DNA of 64,000 bases from Flavobacterium sp. N502536 (GTDB taxonomy: Bacteria > Bacteroidota > Bacteroidia > Flavobacteriales > Flavobacteriaceae): contig NZ_CP110011.1 of NCBI RefSeq assembly GCF_025947345.1, positions 3,286,001 to 3,350,000 of the forward strand. Direction: 5' to 3'. The notes below the pieces were generated by a model that saw nothing but the letters and a program-made list of their open reading frames with translations, was not told the origin of the DNA and did no database searches. Within the stretch, counting starts at the first letter, position 1. Each line of letters opens with the position of its first letter. Of the stretch, positions 1-8,908 are shown piece by piece. Position numbers and translations under genes: made by a program.

Positions 1-825
1 GAAGACAACAAATTAAAAGCAGTTTTACCGGCAAATAAAGCCAACGATTCTGTTTACTCTCATCAGGGATTGACTTACGGGGGACTGGTATATCAAAAAC
101 AAACAAAAGTAGCATCAGTTATGGAAGTCTTTCAGGCTGTTTTACTTTTTTTAAATGAAATTAAAATTCAGAAATTATACCTTAAGGCATTTCCTTCTAT
201 TTATCATTTGGAGCCTGCGGAAGAGATTTTATATAGTCTGTTTCTAACTGATGCAAAATTGGTTCGACGCGACACTCTTTCAGTTATTGATTTGTCACAA
301 AAAAGTAACCTTTCAAAAATTAGAAAAAGAGGAATTCAAAAAGCAGTTTCAAAACAATTGATTATTAAGGAAGAAAACGATTTTGAATCGTTTTGGAATG
401 AAATTCTGATTCCAAATTTAGATCAGAAACATAACGCAAAACCTGTTCATTCAATAGAAGAAATGAATTACTTAAAAACGCGTTTCCCTAAAAATATTCA
501 TCAATTTAATGTTTATCTGGAGGATAAAATTGTGGCAGGAACAACTATTTTTGAAACGGAAACGGTTGCACATGGTCAATACATTTCAAAAAATCAAAAT
601 CAGGAAAATTTAGGTAGTTTGGATTACTTGTTTCACTATTTAATTCACGAAAGATTTAAAAGCAAGCGTTTTTTTGATTTCGGAATTTCAAATGAGAATC
701 AAGGAAGGAATCTGAATGAAGGACTGTCATACTGGAAAGAAAGTTTTGGCGCAGGTACCATAATTCATGATTTTTATGAAGTTGAAACCCTAAATCATAA
801 TAAGTTAAATGGTGTTTTAGTTTAA
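1..825 (+). CDS. FemAB/GNAT-like acyltransferase, 5' end outside window
   Basis: The frame is open from base 1, so the start lies upstream and 274 residues of the C-terminal part are seen. A TTG at 70 is only an internal codon. The basic stretch RKRGIQKAV, the segment VAGTTIFET and the ending FDFGISNENQGRNLNEGLSYWKESFGA (shown here as separate parts: FDFGISNENQ, then GLSYWKESFGA) look like the second half of FemAB/GNAT_6-type acyltransferases. It ends 16 bp before a DegT-type sugar aminotransferase, so a likely job is acylating the amino group made by that enzyme. This role is inferred from context; the family assignment is moderately sure. Confidence 0.6.
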   Translation, partial: EDNKLKAVLPANKANDSVYSHQGLTYGGLVYQKQTKVASVMEVFQAVLLFLNEIKIQKLYLKAFPSIYHLEPAEEILYSLFLTDAKLVRRDTLSVIDLSQKSNLSKIRKRGIQKAVSKQLIIKEENDFESFWNEILIPNLDQKHNAKPVHSIEEMNYLKTRFPKNIHQFNVYLEDKIVAGTTIFETETVAHGQYISKNQNQENLGSLDYLFHYLIHERFKSKRFFDFGISNENQGRNLNEGLSYWKESFGAGTIIHDFYEVETLNHNKLNGVLV

Positions 826-841
826 CTGAAAAAAAAGAATA

Positions 842-1984
842 ATGATATCATTTCTGGATCTTAAAAAAATAAATGAGCCATACGAAACGGCCTTTCAGGA
901 AAAACTGAAAGAGGTTTTAGAGAATGGCTGGTACATATTAGGAAAAGAAGTAGCAACATTTGAAAAAGCATTTGCGAAATATTGTGGGGCCGATTATTGT
1001 ATCGGAGTAGGGAATGGTTTTGATGCGTTGGTTTTAATCTTTAAAGGATATATAACACTGGGAAAACTTCAGAAAGGCGATGAAGTAATTGTACCTGCAA
1101 ACACTTATATTGCAAGTATTCTGGCGATTTTGCAGGCAGATTTGATTCCGGTTCTGGTGGAACCAAAGTTAGAGACCTACAATTTAAATCCGGATTTGAT
1201 TCAGGAGAAAATTACTCCAAAAACAAAAGCCATTTTAGCGGTTCATCTGTATGGACAACTGGCTGAAATGGATCAAATAAATGAAATTGCAGCCCAATAT
1301 AATTTAGTTGTTGTAGAAGACGCAGCGCAATCGCATGGGGCGGTTGCAAATTCCAATAATGTTAAATTCCAAATTCCAAAACTGACGAATGTCGTTTTAA
1401 GGGAAGTAGAAGGGGCCTCGGGAGCAAAAGCTTTTAGTTTTTATCCGGGGAAAAATTTAGGTGCTTTAGGAGATGGAGGAGCAGTTGTTACAAATGATTC
1501 CGAACTGGCAAAAGTGCTTTTTTCACTTCGAAATTATGGTTCAGAGAAAAAGTATTATAACGAATACATTGGCGTAAATTCGAGATTAGATGAGCTACAG
1601 GCTTCTTTTCTAAATCTTAAATTACCCAATTTAGATTCAGACAACAGTAAACGCCGTAAAATTGCAAAGCGCTACCTGTCTGAGATTAAAAATGCTAAAA
1701 TAGTGCTTCCTTGTTGGGATTTTTCAAACAATCATGTTTTTCATTTGTTTGTTGTTCGGGTGAAAAACAGAGAAGCTTTACAAGAATATTTAATTCAGCA
1801 TAATATTCAAACTGTAATTCATTATCCGGTTGCACCTCATAAACAAAAAGCATTTCCGGACTGGAATCATTTATCTTTTCCGGTTACAGAGCAAATTCAC
1901 AATGAAGTTTTGAGTTTGCCTATCAGCCCTGTTTTGACAGCTGCTGAAGTTGATCTTATTGTTGAAGTTTTAAATGGTTATTAA
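842..1984 (+). CDS. DegT/DnrJ/EryC1/StrS family sugar aminotransferase (FdtB/QdtB-like)
   Basis: PLP-dependent aminotransferase of nucleotide-sugar pathways, 380 residues. It opens with MISFLDLKKIN as in FdtB-like enzymes, followed by GNGFDALVL, the VEDAAQSHGA motif that carries the PLP-contacting Asp, and FSFYPGKNLGALGDGG with the Schiff-base Lys. FdtB/QdtB aminate dTDP-3-keto-6-deoxyhexoses, and a matching ketoisomerase lies at 8516, so a dTDP-3-amino-3,6-dideoxyhexose product is likely. Oddity: between SHGA and AFSFYPGK there are about 27 residues, roughly a dozen more than I expect for the family. The extra stretch (about residues 168-185) is encoded by AAATTCC-type repeat DNA like that found between genes elsewhere in the window. 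Confidence 0.85.
   Translation: MISFLDLKKINEPYETAFQEKLKEVLENGWYILGKEVATFEKAFAKYCGADYCIGVGNGFDALVLIFKGYITLGKLQKGDEVIVPANTYIASILAILQADLIPVLVEPKLETYNLNPDLIQEKITPKTKAILAVHLYGQLAEMDQINEIAAQYNLVVVEDAAQSHGAVANSNNVKFQIPKLTNVVLREVEGASGAKAFSFYPGKNLGALGDGGAVVTNDSELAKVLFSLRNYGSEKKYYNEYIGVNSRLDELQASFLNLKLPNLDSDNSKRRKIAKRYLSEIKNAKIVLPCWDFSNNHVFHLFVVRVKNREALQEYLIQHNIQTVIHYPVAPHKQKAFPDWNHLSFPVTEQIHNEVLSLPISPVLTAAEVDLIVEVLNGY
1346..1384 (+). repeat. AAATTCC-type repeat inside the aminotransferase frame
   Basis: The 17-mer AAATTCCAAATTCCAAA at 1364-1380, preceded by a further AAATTCC at 1348-1354, shares 16 bases with the intergenic inverted repeat at 27.04 kb. It is read in frame as the residues around NSNNVKFQIPK, a poorly conserved surface-loop position of the DegT fold. 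An origin by insertion of an intergenic repeat is inferred. Confidence 0.5.
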
Positions 1985-2001
1985 TTTTAATTGAATGAAA
2001 A

Positions 2002-3318
2002 ATGTCTGAATTAAAATTAAGGATTAAGAAATTCGTTCCTGAGAAAATATGGATATCACTCATTAAGGTTTATAATTTTACAAATCTAAGAACAGCTTAT
2101 GAATCATATTTAATTAAAAAGGCACCCAAAAATCATCAGAAAGCACTCGAAATTGTTAGGAAAAAAGAAAAGGTAAAAGTTGCTTTTTTTCTAACTCATG
2201 AATCGGTTTGGAAATATGATTTGTTATTCGATTTAATGCTCGTGCATCCTAGGTTTGAGCCTCAAATATTTGTGTGTCCTGTTGTGAATTTTGGTAACGA
2301 AAATATGCTTTTTGAGATGGATAAAGCCTATAATGCCTTTAAAAATAAAGGATATGATGTTATTAAAACATATAATAATGAAACAGGAGTTTATTTAGAT
2401 GTAAAAAGAACTTTTTCTCCGGATATTGTATTTTATACTAATCCTTATGAAGGTTTAGTAGATTATAGATACTACATAAAGGAGTTTTCGAATATTTTAA
2501 CCTGTTATGTACCTTATGCGATAATGACGACGAACTACGATGCTTTTTACAATTTAAACTTTCATAATCTTGTTTGGAGGATTTTTTCAGAAACCCCGAT
2601 TCATAAAAATATTGCATTTCAGAAACAAAAAAATAAAGGAAAGAACAATGTTGTAACAGGTTATCCGGGATTTGATCAGCTTTTAACAATTAAGAGGCCT
2701 AATAGTAATGTTTGGAAAAATAATAATAAAACTTTAAAAAGAGTAATATGGGCTCCACATCATTCGATGAATGAACTTAATAAAGTATCAAATTTTTTAG
2801 AGTATTGTGATGTTTTTTTGGAACTGGCTATTGTGTATAATAATCAATTGCAAATTGCTTTTAAGCCTCATCCTCTATTAAGAATTAAATTAGAAAATGA
2901 TCCGGATTGGGGTAAAAAGAAAACAGATGCATATTACCATAAATGGATGGATTTAGAGAATGGACAATTTGAAAATTCTGAATATACGGATCTATTTTTA
3001 ACGTCAGATGCTTTGATTCATGATTGTGGCTCCTTTATGGCGGAATATCTTATTACAGAGAAACCATCTCTTTTTATGGTGAGAAACGAGTCGGTCATGA
3101 AAGAATGGAGCGAATTTGGAGAAAAAACTGTGGCGGTACATTATCAGTCTAGAAATAAAAAAGAATTGATTGATTTTATTGAAAATGTGGTATTGAATGA
3201 AAATGATTGGATGAAAGAAACGCGTAATAAGTTTGTTGAAAATAATCTAATTCAGAACAATAATTTAACTGCATCTCAAAACATAATGAATTATTTGGAA
3301 ACTCAAATTTTTGAATAA
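2002..3318 (+). CDS. CDP-glycerol/CDP-ribitol glycopolymer transferase-like protein
   Basis: The 438-residue protein has the C-terminal GT-B-like half of the TagF/TarL family. FKPHPLL is near residue 287, and DALIHDCGSFMAEYL near 337-350 corresponds to the D-x-LI-x-D-x-S-S pattern that binds the CDP-alcohol donor. N-terminally, VAFFLTHESVWKYD resembles the acceptor domain. The next gene encodes a probable CDP-ribitol synthase, so the donor may be CDP-ribitol. Such enzymes polymerise or add polyol-phosphate to teichoic acids and to some Gram-negative capsules. No membrane segment is obvious, so it should act at the cytoplasmic face. The gene is markedly AT-rich, which fits horizontal acquisition of the cluster. 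Confidence 0.7.
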   Translation: MSELKLRIKKFVPEKIWISLIKVYNFTNLRTAYESYLIKKAPKNHQKALEIVRKKEKVKVAFFLTHESVWKYDLLFDLMLVHPRFEPQIFVCPVVNFGNENMLFEMDKAYNAFKNKGYDVIKTYNNETGVYLDVKRTFSPDIVFYTNPYEGLVDYRYYIKEFSNILTCYVPYAIMTTNYDAFYNLNFHNLVWRIFSETPIHKNIAFQKQKNKGKNNVVTGYPGFDQLLTIKRPNSNVWKNNNKTLKRVIWAPHHSMNELNKVSNFLEYCDVFLELAIVYNNQLQIAFKPHPLLRIKLENDPDWGKKKTDAYYHKWMDLENGQFENSEYTDLFLTSDALIHDCGSFMAEYLITEKPSLFMVRNESVMKEWSEFGEKTVAVHYQSRNKKELIDFIENVVLNENDWMKETRNKFVENNLIQNNNLTASQNIMNYLETQIFE

Positions 3319-3346
3319 TTTTTTTTGAATAATTTTTTTTGAATAA
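3309..3346 (+). repeat. 14-bp tandem repeat across a stop codon
   Basis: The unit TTTTTTTTGAATAA occurs twice (3319-3332 and 3333-3346) after a partial copy that holds the TAA of the preceding gene. The T8 tracts make slippage likely, but all variation would fall after the stop. Confidence 0.7.
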
Positions 3347-3372
3347 CTAAATTTTATAAAAACAAAGAATAG

Positions 3373-4728
3373 ATGAATATAGCTGTTATTTTAGCCGGTG
3401 GAACAGGAATTAGGCTGGAAAAATCTTTGCCTAAGCAGTTTTTTAAAGTTGCCGGAAAAATGGTTATAGAACATACTGTAGATGCATTTGAAAGGAATGA
3501 ATTAATAGATGAAATTGCAATTGTTATTAACAGTCATTATTTATTTATGATAGAAGATATGATTATTAAAAACGAATGGAAAAAAGTCAAACGAACTCTA
3601 ATTGGTGGTAAGGAGCGATACCATTCCAGTCTTGCAGCAGTGAATGCTTATGCAGATTTAAAAGACGCTAATTTAATTTTTCATGATGCTGCGCGGCCTT
3701 TAGTAAGTCAAAGAATTATCGGTGAGGTTGTACGGGCGATGGATAATTACAAGGCTGTTGATGTTGCTATTCACTCGGCAGATACAATTATTGAGGTTCA
3801 AAATCAGATTATAACAGCTATCCCTGAGCGTGTAAAAATGCGTCGAGGACAAACTCCACAAGGTTTTAAACAAACAGTAATCGCAAAAGCCTACGAGTTA
3901 GCGATGAAAGATGAAAATTTTAAAGCTACTGATGATTGTGGAGTAGTTAAAAAGTATTTGCCTGAAGAAAGCATTTTTGTAGTAGATGGTGAAGAGGTTA
4001 ATATGAAACTTACTTATCCGGAAGACACTTATTTGTTAGATAAATTGTTTCAACTGCGCTCTGTTGAAATTCAAAATATTGAATTATCCTTAGAATCTCT
4101 ATCGGATAAAGTTATGGTTGTTTTTGGAGGAACTTATGGTATTGGGAAAAGTATTGTAGATTTAGGAAAGCAGAACGGGATACGTGTTTATAATTTTTCC
4201 CGTAGCGAGAATAATGTAGATGTCTCTAATATGGAAGCTGTTAAGGAGGTATTAGAAAAGGTATTTCAAACAGAGCATAAGATTGATTACATTGTCAATA
4301 CCGCAGGCATATTATATAAGGAACCTTTAGAAACAATGAACTATCAAAATATTCTGAATTCGATAAATGTTAATTATCTCGGAATGGTTAATATTGCATT
4401 AGCTTCATTACCATATCTAAAACAATCAAAAGGGCATATTTTATTTTTTACTTCAAGCTCATATACCAGAGGTAGGGCGTTTTACAGTATTTATTCTTCT
4501 GGTAAAGCTGCAATTGTTAATTTTGTGCAGGCAATTTCACAAGAATGGGAAACATTAGGTGTTAAAGTAAATTGTATGAATCCGGAACGAACAGAGACAC
4601 CAATGCGAATAAAGAATTTTGGAAGCGAACCACAAAATACTTTATTAAAACCAGAAACTGTTGCTTTAAGATGTATTCAGACTTTGTTATCTAACTATAC
4701 AGGGCAAGTGATAGATGTACGATTGTAA
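3373..4728 (+). CDS. Bifunctional cytidylyltransferase/SDR reductase, CDP-ribitol synthase type (Bcs1/Acs1-like)
   Basis: Two domains in 451 residues. The N-terminal IspD/TarI-type cytidylyltransferase shows AGGTGIRL (8-15), LPKQF with the CTP-contacting Lys, HDAARP (104-109) and TDDCG. The C-terminal short-chain dehydrogenase shows a GGTYGIG dinucleotide-binding loop (252-258), FTSSSY and the catalytic pair Tyr374-xxx-Lys378. This architecture is that of Haemophilus Bcs1/Acs1, which reduces ribulose 5-phosphate to ribitol 5-phosphate and activates it as CDP-ribitol. Gram-positive TarI/TarJ do the same with separate proteins, TarJ being of a different dehydrogenase family. It lies between the polymer transferase and the flippase, in one direction and probably one transcript. 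Substrate identity is inferred from architecture and context. Confidence 0.8.
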   Translation: MNIAVILAGGTGIRLEKSLPKQFFKVAGKMVIEHTVDAFERNELIDEIAIVINSHYLFMIEDMIIKNEWKKVKRTLIGGKERYHSSLAAVNAYADLKDANLIFHDAARPLVSQRIIGEVVRAMDNYKAVDVAIHSADTIIEVQNQIITAIPERVKMRRGQTPQGFKQTVIAKAYELAMKDENFKATDDCGVVKKYLPEESIFVVDGEEVNMKLTYPEDTYLLDKLFQLRSVEIQNIELSLESLSDKVMVVFGGTYGIGKSIVDLGKQNGIRVYNFSRSENNVDVSNMEAVKEVLEKVFQTEHKIDYIVNTAGILYKEPLETMNYQNILNSINVNYLGMVNIALASLPYLKQSKGHILFFTSSSYTRGRAFYSIYSSGKAAIVNFVQAISQEWETLGVKVNCMNPERTETPMRIKNFGSEPQNTLLKPETVALRCIQTLLSNYTGQVIDVRL

Positions 4729-4754
4729 AGAAGTAAAATTTTAACCTTTCTTAA

Positions 4755-6200
4755 ATGCACAACACCTCTCTGAAATCAATAGCAACAAAAGGCGTTTTTT
4801 GGTCAGCTATTGATAAATTTGCTGTTCAAATTGGGCAATTTATTGTGAGCGTAGTGCTTGCCCGTATTTTGCTGCCGGAAGATTTTGGATTAATAGGTAT
4901 GTTAGCCATTTTTATGGCTTTGTCACAAACCTTTATTGAAAGTGGTTTGGGAATAGGGTTAATTCAGCGACAAGAGAGAAAAGATATTGATTTTTCGACC
5001 GTATTTGTGTTTAATTTATGGGTTAGCAGTTTTTTTTATCTGGTATTGTTTTTCTCCGCACCTTATATTTCGACTTTTTTTAATCAGCCACAATTAACAG
5101 ATTTAGTACGTGTATTAGGTTTAAGTTTGTTTATAAATGCTTTTGCAATAGTTCAAAAAACTAAATTAACAATAGCAATGGATTTCAAATCTATTGCGAA
5201 GAGTAATGTGTTATCCGTAATCCTAGGTGGATTATGCGGTGTAATATCGGCAATAAATGGTTACGGAGTTTGGTCATTGGTTATTCAAAGTTTAGTTTGG
5301 TCCTTAACAACAACAGTTTCTCTTTGGTTTTTAAGCAGTTGGAATCCGTCATTTTCATTTTCGAAAAAATCTTTTCGCTCTTTATTTGGTTACGGATCAA
5401 AAATTCTGATTTCAGGATTGTATGCACAGTTACTTAGTAACGTTTATAATATTTGTTTAGGTAGATTTTATCCCACGGCTTCACTCGGTTATTATACAAG
5501 GGCTAAGAGCTTTGCTGATCTTTCAGGGGGAACAATAGTGAGTATTATTCAGCAGGCTACATTTCCTGTTTTAACTGCTGTTCAGAACGATAAAGACAAA
5601 TTAGTTTCCATATATAGCCGCATGATTCGTATGTCAGCTTTTCTAATTATTCCACTTATGACGCTTATTGCTTTGCTGGCAAAACCTATAGTCGTATTAT
5701 TGTTTACCGAAAAATGGATTTCTCTGATTCCGTTTTTGCAATGGATGGTTTTCTCTCGTATTTTTCTTCCTATGAGTGTGATCAATATGAGTTTGTTAAA
5801 TGCAATTGGCCGTTCAGATTTGTACTTAAAAGTTGATTTGTCGAAATTACCCATAACTATATTAGCTATGATAATTACAATTCCGTTAGGGCTAAAAGCC
5901 ATTATAATTGGTCATGTTGCTACATCAGCAATAGCTTTTGTTATAAATGCATATCTCCCGGGGAAGCTGTATGGTTATGGGGTAATAAATCAATTGAAAG
6001 ACATGCTGCCTGCTGTTTCAGCAACAGTTGGAATGGCAATCTCGGTATTTGTTATGTCATATTTTGTTGATAATCTAATAATTCAATTATTTTTAGGCGT
6101 CATACTAGGATCGACAACCTATTTGTTTATTTGTTGGTTATTTAAATTAGAGGAACTTAAAGAGTTTGGGGAAGTGCTTTCAAAGTTGAAGAAAAAATAG
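4755..6200 (+). CDS. Wzx-like polysaccharide flippase (MOP superfamily)
   Basis: The 481-residue polytopic membrane protein has many hydrophobic segments spread over its length (about 12-14 by eye). The opening SIATKGVFWSAIDKFAVQIGQ and the segment ARILLPEDFGLIGM are typical of the WzxC/Polysacc_synt_3 branch of oligosaccharide flippases. It would move lipid-linked glycan units across the inner membrane. It closes the plus-strand polysaccharide block and lies 26 bp after the CDP-ribitol synthase-type gene. No Wzy polymerase is recognisable in the window. Confidence 0.85.
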   Translation: MHNTSLKSIATKGVFWSAIDKFAVQIGQFIVSVVLARILLPEDFGLIGMLAIFMALSQTFIESGLGIGLIQRQERKDIDFSTVFVFNLWVSSFFYLVLFFSAPYISTFFNQPQLTDLVRVLGLSLFINAFAIVQKTKLTIAMDFKSIAKSNVLSVILGGLCGVISAINGYGVWSLVIQSLVWSLTTTVSLWFLSSWNPSFSFSKKSFRSLFGYGSKILISGLYAQLLSNVYNICLGRFYPTASLGYYTRAKSFADLSGGTIVSIIQQATFPVLTAVQNDKDKLVSIYSRMIRMSAFLIIPLMTLIALLAKPIVVLLFTEKWISLIPFLQWMVFSRIFLPMSVINMSLLNAIGRSDLYLKVDLSKLPITILAMIITIPLGLKAIIIGHVATSAIAFVINAYLPGKLYGYGVINQLKDMLPAVSATVGMAISVFVMSYFVDNLIIQLFLGVILGSTTYLFICWLFKLEELKEFGEVLSKLKKK

Positions 6201-6497
6201 TTTTCTTTGGCTTTTTTTCTCCAGAATAACCAAAATCGTGGTAACCTTTTTTATAAATCAATAATCTGTGATTTTGAAAGTTCATGATATACTTTTCGGA
6301 ATGATAAGTTAGAAGCAATGGCTTTGAGATTATCCTTTCGTGATGCTAGTTATGAGTAAAAATGTGGCGTATATTACATGATAGATGCCTTATAGAGATT
6401 GTGTTGAAAAGTTTCAATCCCAAATCGGTAAGTTTGATTAATTTTTAATGTTTTGAAAACCAGTAAAGGCAAACAATTTTAATCAATCAAATCTAAA
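6201..6497. other. Intergenic stretch without recognisable features
   Basis: 297 bp of AT-rich DNA between the flippase and the BASS transporter. I see no ORF, strong hairpin with a T-run, or good promoter match. It separates the polysaccharide block from an unrelated gene and may be scar DNA. Confidence 0.5.
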
Positions 6498-7364
6498 ATG
6501 GAACAAAATTCTTTATTAACCGCATTTCTTCCCGCTGCTCTTGGTATTATTATGTTGGGCTTGGGTCTAAATTTAAAGGTAAATGACTTTAAAAACGTGA
6601 TTTATTACCCAAAAGCAATTTTTGTTGGCTTGTTTTGTCAGATGCTACTTTTGCCTGTCATTTGCTTTAGTATAAGTCTATCGTTCAATCTTCCTCCTGA
6701 ACTTGCAGTAGGTCTGATACTATTAGCTGCATCTCCCGGTGGTGCCACAGCTAATCTGTATAGTCATTTAGCAAAAGGTGATGTGGCTCTCAATATCTCG
6801 CTTACAGCAATAAATAGTGTACTTACGTTATTTTCGCTTCCTTTTATAGTCAATAAAGCGATTGATATTTTTATGATGGGTGATCAGGTTATCCCTATGC
6901 AGTTTAAGAAAATAGTTGAGGTATTTGTAATTGTACTTGTTCCGGTTATCATCGGTATGCTGATTAATTATCGCAGTCCCAAAATTTCAAAAATAATGGA
7001 AAAACCGGTTAAAATGATTTCGGCCCTTTTTTTAGTGCTGATCATTGTTGGAGCCATTATCAAAGAAAAAGACCAATTTCTGCACTATTTTGAACAAGTA
7101 GGAATAGCTTGTTTGGTATTTAATATTGCAAGTATGGCAATTGGTTATTATGTTCCGATGTTGTTAAATATAAATAAGAAACAATCAATATCGATAGGAA
7201 TGGAAATAGGAATTCATAATGGTACTCTGGCTATTTATGTTGCTTTAAATGTAATTGGTAATAGCACCATGAGTATACCGGCAGCGGTATACAGCCTTAT
7301 CATGTTTTTTACAGCCGCTCTGTTTGGTTATTTAGTAAATAGAAAAAAGTACACGGCTTCGTAA
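6498..7364 (+). CDS. Bile acid:sodium symporter (BASS/SBF) family transporter
   Basis: The 288-residue membrane protein has about nine or ten hydrophobic helices. The signature ASPGGATANLYSHLAKGD near residues 79-96 is the conserved sodium-binding and crossover segment of the BASS family, and GIHNGTLA near residue 238 is the second one. The protein co-transports an organic anion with Na+; the family covers bile acids, pantoate and 2-keto acids, and the substrate cannot be read from sequence. It stands alone between polysaccharide genes with no functional link to them. Confidence 0.85.
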   Translation: MEQNSLLTAFLPAALGIIMLGLGLNLKVNDFKNVIYYPKAIFVGLFCQMLLLPVICFSISLSFNLPPELAVGLILLAASPGGATANLYSHLAKGDVALNISLTAINSVLTLFSLPFIVNKAIDIFMMGDQVIPMQFKKIVEVFVIVLVPVIIGMLINYRSPKISKIMEKPVKMISALFLVLIIVGAIIKEKDQFLHYFEQVGIACLVFNIASMAIGYYVPMLLNINKKQSISIGMEIGIHNGTLAIYVALNVIGNSTMSIPAAVYSLIMFFTAALFGYLVNRKKYTAS

Positions 7365-7520
7365 AATGACTTTGTTTATATAATCAATGTTATTAATTCT
7401 TTGCATTTATATAAGAATGAGGTAGTTTATTTCTTAAATTATTTTTAGTGAAAAAGTACTCATGATAAATTATAAATAGAGATTTTTCGAGATTAAATAA
7501 GGCTGTAAGTAAAATAGGGT

Positions 7521-8426
7521 CTAATACTTTTTGAAGTAAGTTCTCCAAAACAAATAGAAACGTAAGCCAATATTTTTTAAAAATAAACCATAATCTCTGA
7601 TTTGGAAAGTATGTACAATTTCATGATGTACCCTTTTTTGAATGGCGAGATCTTCTTCTTTTGTTCGATTTAACTGGATTGCTTTTTTTAGGATCAGATA
7701 AGTAGATTGGTTTATTTTTTTAAATCCTAATTTTTTATTGTCGTAAAAATTTGAAGTTAATGAATTTTTCGAAATTCTCTTTTTTATCAAAATTTCATCA
7801 ATAAAGTCAAATTCATAAATGCGTGATGCTCTGATCCAAAAATCTAAATCTTCATAGGATAGTTTTTCATCATAGCCGTTTAAGGAATCATAAACTGTTT
7901 TTTTTGCCATTGAAGAGACAGAACAAATGCTGTCTATACCCGAAAGTACGCTTAAATAAATATCTCCGGTTTGTTTTGTTTCAATTGTTTTACGGTTATG
8001 ATTTGCGGGGAAGTAGTAAGAATCGAATTTTCCTTTTTCAGTAATCAATTCAGCATTTCCGTAAACAATTCCAAGATTTTTAAAAGTACTTTCTTTAAAA
8101 GTCTTTATCTGTAAGGAAACACAGTTTGGTACTAAAACGTCATCGGCAGCTAAATCAATGATGTAATCTCCTTGGGCCAGTTTTAATGCTTTATTAAAAG
8201 ATTTAGTATTTCCTAAATTCGTTTTATTGGCAATGAATGCTACTTTAGGATAGTTTACAAGCCATTCTTTAATTTTATTTTTGGAGTTATCAGTACTACA
8301 ATCGTCTACAATTATTAATTCCACAAAAGCATAATCCTGGCAGATTACTGAATGCAAACTCTCAATCACGAATTTTTCATGATTATAACATAAGCAAATA
8401 ATAGTTACCAGCGATTTATTTTGCAT
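7521..8426 (-). CDS. Family 2 glycosyltransferase
   Basis: GT-A fold transferase of 301 residues. It opens with SLVTIICLCYNHEKFVIESL, followed by VDDCSTDNS (nucleotide binding) and DLAADDVL, the DxD-like metal site. The cytoplasmic enzyme transfers one sugar from a nucleotide sugar to a growing glycan. It is divergent from fdtA at 8516, and its start codon touches the -33 element of that gene's promoter. The basic C-terminal tail RFYLFWRTYFKKY could lie at the membrane. Sugar and acceptor are unknown. Confidence 0.85.
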   Translation of the reverse strand: MQNKSLVTIICLCYNHEKFVIESLHSVICQDYAFVELIIVDDCSTDNSKNKIKEWLVNYPKVAFIANKTNLGNTKSFNKALKLAQGDYIIDLAADDVLVPNCVSLQIKTFKESTFKNLGIVYGNAELITEKGKFDSYYFPANHNRKTIETKQTGDIYLSVLSGIDSICSVSSMAKKTVYDSLNGYDEKLSYEDLDFWIRASRIYEFDFIDEILIKKRISKNSLTSNFYDNKKLGFKKINQSTYLILKKAIQLNRTKEEDLAIQKRVHHEIVHTFQIRDYGLFLKNIGLRFYLFWRTYFKKY

Positions 8427-8452
8427 ATTGTTTTTAAAGAGTTATATATTTG
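8420..8452 (+). promoter_or_regulatory. Bacteroidota-type promoter for the ketoisomerase gene
   Basis: TTTG at 8420-8423 and TATATTTG at 8445-8452 are separated by 21 bp and match the TTTG / TAnnTTTG consensus. The -33 box overlaps the start codon of the divergent glycosyltransferase gene. Confidence 0.7.
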
Positions 8453-8515
8453 ATACGAAAATAAGAAATCGAAGTCGATAGTGCCTAACAAAAAAAGTAT
8501 AATTGAAATAAGATT

Positions 8516-8908
8516 ATGAATATAGTTTTGATTGATTTTCCTAAAATCGAAAACATCTTAGGCAACATTGCAGTAATTGAAAATGGCACAATTCCTTTTG
8601 AAATAAAAAGAGTCTACTACTTGTACGATATTCCGAGTTCTTCAAAAAGAGGCGGTCATTCTCATAAAAAATTACAGCAGATCTTAATTGCAATTTCGGG
8701 AAGTTTTGATGTGGTTTTAAAAGATGGTGAAGTCGAGAAAACAGTCACTTTAAATAAACCAGACAAGGGTTTGTTGATTGAGAATAATATATGGCGTGAG
8801 CTAGAAAATTTTTCATCAGGTGCCGTTTGTCTTGTTTTAGCTTCTGAGGTTTTTGACGAAAGCGATTATTTACGAACTTATAGTGAATTTTTGAAGTCAA
8901 AAGAATGA
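8516..8908 (+). CDS. dTDP-sugar 3,4-ketoisomerase (FdtA/QdtA-type cupin)
   Basis: Single cupin of 130 residues with the family signature RGGHSHKKLQQ. His48 and His50 match the paired catalytic histidines of FdtA/QdtA (WxcM-like C-terminal family). These enzymes convert dTDP-4-keto-6-deoxyglucose to a 3-keto isomer, which a DegT aminotransferase then aminates; such an enzyme is at 842. Whether the product is the galacto (Fdt) or gluco (Qdt) form cannot be decided by eye. The stop overlaps the start of the next glycosyltransferase by 4 bp (ATGA), so the two are translationally coupled. Confidence 0.85.
   Translation: MNIVLIDFPKIENILGNIAVIENGTIPFEIKRVYYLYDIPSSSKRGGHSHKKLQQILIAISGSFDVVLKDGEVEKTVTLNKPDKGLLIENNIWRELENFSSGAVCLVLASEVFDESDYLRTYSEFLKSKE

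Noticed and set aside
2438..2689. Antisense ORF within the polymer transferase gene
   Set aside because: Random-looking sequence opposite a well-supported gene.
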